This document shows positions 59,723 to 64,000 of a stretch of DNA of 64,000 nucleotides, one piece after another; within the stretch, counting starts at the first letter, position 1, and every line of letters starts with the position of its first letter. The notes below the pieces were generated by a model. It had not been told where the DNA came from, ran no database searches, and was given only the letters and a program-made list of their open reading frames with translations. Source of the stretch: Streptomyces sp. DHE7-1 (lineage in GTDB: Bacteria > Actinomycetota > Actinomycetes > Streptomycetales > Streptomycetaceae); NCBI GenBank assembly GCA_016432725.1, contig JACJDG010000003.1:4836001-4900000 (forward strand), written 5' to 3'. The translations under genes were made by a program, and so were the position numbers.

Positions 59723-60482
59723 GTCAGACCGTCGACCGAGCCCTCAGCATCCTGCCGCTGCTCGCCGAGGGCCCCGCCGACCTCGGGCAGGTCGCCGACC
59801 GCCTCGGCGTGCACAAGTCGACCGCGCTCCGCCTGCTGCGCACCCTGCACGAGCACGGTCTGGTCTACCGCCAGTCCGACCAGCGCTACCGGCTCGGCGC
59901 GCGCCTCTTCGCCCTCGCCCAGGAGGCGATGGAGAACCTCGACATCCGCGAGATCGCCCACCCGCACCTGGTCCGGCTGAACGAGGCCTGCGGCCACACC
60001 GTGCACCTCGCCGTCCACGAGGAGAACGAGGTCCTCTACATCGACAAGGTGGAGAGCCGCTACCCGGTCCGGATGTACTCGCGCATCGGCAAGCCCGTGG
60101 CCATCACGGTCGCGGCCGTGGCGAAACTCCTCCTCGCCGACCTCCCCGAGCCCGAGCGCCGCGCCCTCGCGGACCAGCTCGACTACCCCTCTACACGCCT
60201 CGCTCCACCCCCAACGCCGCGGCTTTCCTGCGGGAGTTGGAGCAGGTGCGCGAACAGGGCTGGGCCACCGACCTCGGTGGCCACGAGGAATCCATCAACT
60301 GCGTCGCGGCCCCCGTCCGCGGCGCCGACGGCCGGGTCGTCGCCGCCATGTCGGTGTCCGCGCCGAACGTCGTCGTCACCGCCGAGGAACTCCTCACCCT
60401 GCTCCCGCAGGTGCGCCGTACCGCGGACGCGATCAGCGGCGAGTACTCCGGAAGAACGCCAGTGAAGGGCACCCCCGTATGA
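59719..60482 (+). CDS. IclR-family regulator (frame broken once)
   Basis: About 254 residues if corrected, from ATG 59719. The winged-helix start is SQTVDRALSILPLLAEGPAD, then VHKSTALRLLRTLHEHGLVY. The effector domain has VHLAVHEENEVLYIDKVES and AITVAAVAKLLLADLPEPE. The frame changes near 60188-60192, where a C seems missing in the CCCC run between QLDYP and LYTPRST. The second part then runs normally to SGEYSGRTPVKGTPV and overlaps the RidA start. It probably binds the inverted repeat at 58566-58586 and controls both divergent arms. Confidence 0.87.
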
Positions 60483-60889
60483 CCGACAAGATCGCGCTCA
60501 CCCCGAAGACCCACACCACCCCGCCCGCGAGGTTCTCCCACGGGGTGCGCAAGGGCAACATCCTCCAGGTCGCCGGCCAGGTCGGCTTCCTGCCCGCCGA
60601 GGAGGGCAGGCCCCCCACGCCCGCCGGCCCGACGCTGCGCGAGCAGACCCTCCAGACCCTCGCCAACGTCAAGGCGATCCTCGAAGAGGGCGGCGCGGGC
60701 TGGGACGACGTGATGATGATCCGCGTCTACCTCACCGACGTGGACCACTTCGCCGAGATGAACGACATCTACAACACCTACTTCGGCGAGCAGGGCCTCA
60801 CCCAGCCGCCCGCCGCCCGGACCACCGTCTACGTCGGCCTGCCGCCCGGCCTCCTCGTCGAGATCGACGCCCTCGCCGTCCTGAGCTGA
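60479..60889 (+). CDS. RidA-family enamine/imine deaminase
   Basis: 136 residues from ATG 60479, overlapping the IclR stop by ATGA. The Rid fold is clear: NILQVAGQVGFLPAEE near 30-45, GAGWDDVMMIRVYLTDVDHF near 73-92, and the catalytic Arg in PPAARTTVYVGLPP followed by VEIDALA. It hydrolyses reactive enamines or imines released by PLP enzymes, a good fit with the divergent PLP deaminase. Confidence 0.9.
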   Translation: MTDKIALTPKTHTTPPARFSHGVRKGNILQVAGQVGFLPAEEGRPPTPAGPTLREQTLQTLANVKAILEEGGAGWDDVMMIRVYLTDVDHFAEMNDIYNTYFGEQGLTQPPAARTTVYVGLPPGLLVEIDALAVLS

Positions 60890-60954
60890 CGGCGGCCCGG
60901 GCACCACCCGCCCCGGCACCACCCCTTCGCACCACCAGCACACGCACGGCACAC

Positions 60955-60984
60955 GGCACGGCACCGCACCCGCGGTGCCGTGCC
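60955..60984. terminator. 13-pair hairpin between ridA-like and permease genes
   Basis: GGCACGGCACCGC (60955-60967) and GCGGTGCCGTGCC (60972-60984) are perfect complements with an ACCC loop. It lies between the RidA stop and the permease start, 50 bases before the latter. It may be a terminator or an attenuator that keeps permease levels separate. Confidence 0.6.
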
Positions 60985-61034
60985 GCGATCCCCCCTGCCC
61001 GAAAGCAGTATGCATTTACGAAGAGGACCCCCTG

Positions 61035-62516
61035 ATGTCCCATTCGCTCGCCGCAACCGCTCCAGCGCCCACCGCCCCACCCCACACCGGAGGCCTGCTC
61101 CTCCTCGTCGACGGCACCGCCGGGCTCCTCACGGTCGCCGCCATCGGCATAGCCCTGCTGCTCTTCCTGATCATCAAGGTCCGGCTGCAGCCGTTCGTCG
61201 CGTTGCTCGCCGTCTCCATAACCGTCGGCCTGCTCGCCGGCCTCTCGGTCACCGAACTCTTCGGCACCGTCCAGCGCTCCGACGCCGTCTCCACCATCGA
61301 GTCCGGCATGGGCGGCATCCTCGGCCATGTCGCGATCATCATCGGGCTCGGCACGATGCTGGGCGCGATCCTGGAGGTCAGCGGGGGCGCCGAGGTCCTG
61401 GCCTCCCGCCTGCTGCACCTGTTCGGCGAACGCCGGGCACCCCTCGCGATGGGCCTGACCGGCCTGATCTTCGGCATCCCGGTCTTCTTCGACGTCGGCA
61501 TCTTCGTGCTCGCCCCGATCGTCTACGCGGCCGCCAAGCGCAGCGGCAGGTCGATCCTCCTGTACTGCCTGCCGCTGCTCGCCGGCCTCTCCATGACACA
61601 CGCGTTCCTGCCGCCGCACCCCGGCCCGGTCGCCGCCGCCGGACTGCTGCACGTCCAGCTCGGCTGGGTCGTCCTCATGGGCGTCGTCTGCGGCGTCCCC
61701 GCCGTCCTGGCCGCCTGGGCGTACTCCGCCTGGATCGGCCGGCGCATCTTCGTCGCCGTACCGCAGGACATGGTCGAGGCCGCCGAGGAGGCCCGGCAGG
61801 CGGTACTCGCCGAGCAGCGCGCGCAGGGCGTGCGGCCGCAGGAGGAGCCGGTGCCGCTCGGTACGGTCCTCGCCATCATCGGCACGCCGCTGGTGCTGAT
61901 CCTCGCCGCCACCTTCTCCTCCATCGCCCTCGACCCCTCCGCGGGCCGCTCGGTGCTGGAGTTCGTCGGCAGCCCCTTCGTCGCCCTCACCCTCGCCCTG
62001 CTGCTCGCCTACTACCTGCTCGGCATCCGGCGCGGCTGGTCCCGCAAGTCCCTGGAGCGGGTGTCCACTTCGTCGCTCAAGCCGGTCGGCAACATCCTGC
62101 TGGTGGTCGGCGCGGGCGGGGTCTTCGGCGCGGTCCTCAAGGCGAGCGGGGTGGCGCAGGCGCTGTCGGACACCTTCAACGGCGTGGGCCTGCCGGTGAT
62201 CGTGCTGTCGTACCTGATCTCGGTGGTGCTGCGGGTGGCCCAGGGCTCGGCCACGGTGGCCATCGTCACCACGGCCGGCATCGTGGCGCCGCTGCTGACC
62301 GAGGGGCACCACTCCCAGGCCTTCGTCGCCCTCGTCATCATGGCCGTGTCGGCCGGCTCCATCTTCGCCTCGCACGTCAACGACGGCGGCTTCTGGATGG
62401 TCGCGAAGTACTTCGGCATCACCGAGCGGGACACGCTGCGCACGTGGACGGTACTGGAATCGGTGCTGTCCGTCGCCGGGTTCGCGGTGGCCGGGGTGGT
62501 GAGCCTGTTTGTGTAA
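61035..62516 (+). CDS. GntP-family gluconate/sugar-acid:H+ symporter
   Basis: 493 residues from ATG 61035; GAGGAC is eight bases upstream. It has about 12 hydrophobic helices with the family segments GMGGILGHVAIIIGLGTMLG, PVFFDVGIFVLAPIVYA, MTHAFLPPHPGPVAAAGLL and VSAGSIFASHVNDGGFWMV. These proteins import gluconate and related acids. It is the last gene of the catabolic locus. Confidence 0.92.
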   Translation: MSHSLAATAPAPTAPPHTGGLLLLVDGTAGLLTVAAIGIALLLFLIIKVRLQPFVALLAVSITVGLLAGLSVTELFGTVQRSDAVSTIESGMGGILGHVAIIIGLGTMLGAILEVSGGAEVLASRLLHLFGERRAPLAMGLTGLIFGIPVFFDVGIFVLAPIVYAAAKRSGRSILLYCLPLLAGLSMTHAFLPPHPGPVAAAGLLHVQLGWVVLMGVVCGVPAVLAAWAYSAWIGRRIFVAVPQDMVEAAEEARQAVLAEQRAQGVRPQEEPVPLGTVLAIIGTPLVLILAATFSSIALDPSAGRSVLEFVGSPFVALTLALLLAYYLLGIRRGWSRKSLERVSTSSLKPVGNILLVVGAGGVFGAVLKASGVAQALSDTFNGVGLPVIVLSYLISVVLRVAQGSATVAIVTTAGIVAPLLTEGHHSQAFVALVIMAVSAGSIFASHVNDGGFWMVAKYFGITERDTLRTWTVLESVLSVAGFAVAGVVSLFV

Positions 62517-62590
62517 GTGTGACCTGTGTGAACCGGCGTGAGAGGTGCGCTGACTGGTTCCGGCACAGGAATGTCGTCCATACTGCCGCC

Positions 62591-63139
62591 GTGGACCAGC
62601 GCATAGGATCGAGCAGCCAGCCCCTGAAGGGCGAGCCCGTCAAGGGCGCCGGTTTCGACCCGGCCTTCATTCCGGGGATCACCGCACCGGCGACGCAACC
62701 GGAACCGGAAGACGCCAGGCCGACGGCCGAGGCCGACACCGAGGACGCGAAGCCGGCGACCCCGGAGCCCGCCGAGGCGTCCGCCGAGCCGGCATCCGCC
62801 GATTCGGCGGACGGTGGACCGGAGGAGGAACCGGCGGAGGAGACTGAACCCGAGGACGGCGGCCCCGTCTTCGAAGCCTCCGACCGCCGGGCCAGGTTCG
62901 CGGCCGACCACCGTGGCGTCCGCCTCCGCCTGGACGAGGAGGACTGCGAGTTCCGCTGGGACGAGATCGCCGCGGTCGAGACCGAGTCCGCCCGGTTCGG
63001 CAAGCGTTTCACCATCACGGTGCACACCCCGGACCGCCGCTGGTACCCGATCGAGATCGAGGCCACGTCGAGGTCCCGCTTCGCCGAGTGGGAGTCGCAG
63101 CTGGACGCGGTCCTCGACGCGTACTTCGAGGAGGCGTAG
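62591..63139 (+). CDS. Conserved acidic actinobacterial protein
   Basis: 182 residues, GTG 62591 chosen because it yields VDQRIGSSSQPLKGEPV, and no family-like sequence precedes it. Residues 30-90 are rich in Glu, Ala and Pro and look disordered. The C-terminal 90 residues (RARFAADHRGVRLRLDEED, then RFGKRFTITVHTPDRRWY) form a compact mixed alpha/beta region that may be PH-like. It is common in Streptomyces; no function is assigned. Confidence 0.7.
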   Translation: MDQRIGSSSQPLKGEPVKGAGFDPAFIPGITAPATQPEPEDARPTAEADTEDAKPATPEPAEASAEPASADSADGGPEEEPAEETEPEDGGPVFEASDRRARFAADHRGVRLRLDEEDCEFRWDEIAAVETESARFGKRFTITVHTPDRRWYPIEIEATSRSRFAEWESQLDAVLDAYFEEA

Positions 63140-63196
63140 GGCCGCGTGGCGGCGGGGGTGCCGGGTGGAACCGGCGCCCCCGCCCCGCGCGCGTCC

Positions 63197-64000
63197 CTAG
63201 CCGCAGTACTGGGCCTGCTTCCCGATGGACCGGTACATGCAGTCCGCGTTCTCCAGCAGCTGCAGCACCGCGTCCCGGTTGCGGGAGGTCTCCCGCTCGA
63301 TCACCTCGTCGGGCGGGTAGAACCCGCCGTCCCAGCTCGAGGTCGGATACATCTCGAAGGTGTAGTCGAAGATCTTCTGCGTGCCCCACAGGTAGTCGTC
63401 GATCGACCCGTCGGTGATGTAGAGATCGCTCGACTGCTCCGGTGTGTACCCGTTGCTCGCGGCCATCTTCTGGCCCACGGCCTTGAACGCGGCGGCGTCG
63501 TCGGCGGTCATCCCCGCCGCCGTGTCCGAGTAGGTGTACCCGAACGGCCACAGCACCAGCTCGCTGTAGGTGTGGAAGTCGATGCCGGCCCTGATCTGCT
63601 GCCTGCCGCCGACGACCCGGCTGCGCACGAAATCGGACACGACCTTCACCTCGGGGGCGGACTCGGCGGCCGAACCGCGGTACGTCTCGGACGACTTCGT
63701 CCCCGACGAGCCGCCGCAGCAGCCCCACTTGTAGTCCCAGTTCCGGTTGAGGTCGGTCCCGACGTACGAGGAACCGGAGTTGGGCTGCCGGTTCTTCCGC
63801 CACGACCGGTACGACCCGGTGGCGATGTCGTACTCCCCGCCGTCCGGGTTGAGGTCGGGGACGAGCCAGATCTCCCGGCTGTTGACGAGATTCGTGATCC
63901 GGGAGTCGCTTCCGTACCCGGCGGCGAACTCGCGCAGCAGGTACAGGGCCATCTCCACGGTCAGGTGCTCACGGGCGTGCTGGTGGAAGGTGAACAGCAC
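63197..64000 (-). CDS. Zinc carboxypeptidase, M14 family, C-terminal part (runs off the right edge)
   Basis: The frame is open at base 64000, so the signal peptide and propeptide lie outside. Visible landmarks: the zinc motif [10 protein letters not shown] at the edge (His and Glu), [25 protein letters not shown], the late zinc His in [11 protein letters not shown] and the catalytic Glu in [11 protein letters not shown]. The last residues are [14 protein letters not shown]. It is a secreted exopeptidase in other streptomycetes. Nothing in the neighbourhood modifies that view. Confidence 0.9.
   Translation of the reverse strand: MLFTFHQHAREHLTVEMALYLLREFAAGYGSDSRITNLVNSREIWLVPDLNPDGGEYDIATGSYRSWRKNRQPNSGSSYVGTDLNRNWDYKWGCCGGSSGTKSSETYRGSAAESAPEVKVVSDFVRSRVVGGRQQIRAGIDFHTYSELVLWPFGYTYSDTAAGMTADDAAAFKAVGQKMAASNGYTPEQSSDLYITDGSIDDYLWGTQKIFDYTFEMYPTSSWDGGFYPPDEVIERETSRNRDAVLQLLENADCMYRSIGKQAQYCG

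Overview
The window looks like a Streptomyces chromosome. GC content is very high, codon third positions are strongly GC-biased, GTG and TTG starts are common, and the housekeeping genes (GTP-type PEP carboxykinase, haemolysin-III protein, conserved actinobacterial hypotheticals) fit that genus. No tRNA, rRNA, CRISPR array or insertion sequence was recognised.

Left edge (1-1.7 kb): the end of an unknown gene and ilvE. Core (about 1.75-37.4 kb): a non-ribosomal peptide (NRPS) biosynthetic cluster in three blocks. Block A (minus strand, 20.0 to 1.75 kb) encodes tryptophan 2,3-dioxygenase, a PyrH-like flavin-dependent tryptophan halogenase, an MFS exporter, an alpha/beta hydrolase with a Cys nucleophile, a LOG-family protein, NRPS C-A-T-C-A-T, NRPS C-A-T-TE (Cys-type thioesterase) and a SIR2-ATPase fusion. 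Block B (plus strand, 20.6-28.4 kb) encodes an HpaB-type monooxygenase, flavin reductase, 3-hydroxyanthranilate 3,4-dioxygenase, ACMS decarboxylase, a RidA-type deaminase, an aldehyde dehydrogenase, an atypical SDR and a cation/proton antiporter. Block C (minus strand, 37.4 to 28.5 kb) encodes a carbamoyltransferase, NRPS C-A(methyltransferase)-A-T, MbtH and an NRPS with half a C domain followed by A-T. The most economical reading is that tryptophan is chlorinated (probably at C5), opened to kynurenine, hydroxylated and ring-cleaved into an aminomuconate- or picolinate-like unit. That unit would be joined with amino acids by about five modules; A-domain codes read as Val-like, Ser-like, Gly-like and two unassigned. 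The product would be carbamoylated and released by an unusual thioesterase. I could not match this gene set to a known product. No pathway regulator and no kynureninase is visible inside the cluster.

Right flank (38-64 kb): an RND/MMPL transporter with an LmeA-like protein, divergent from a two-component system; a YyaL-type thioredoxin-domain protein; a Mut7-C protein; a TetR regulator; haemolysin III; pckG; a secreted beta-propeller-like protein; an alanine-type aminotransferase; a secreted trypsin-like protein; a D-amino-acid/sugar-acid catabolic locus (deacylase, PLP deaminase, PfkB kinase, IclR, RidA, GntP permease) with a clear operator-like inverted repeat; a conserved acidic protein; and a truncated M14 carboxypeptidase.

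At least twelve otherwise intact genes are broken by apparent one-base deletions in short G/C runs. This pattern is much more like residual consensus sequencing error than true pseudogenes, so gene borders below span the breaks.
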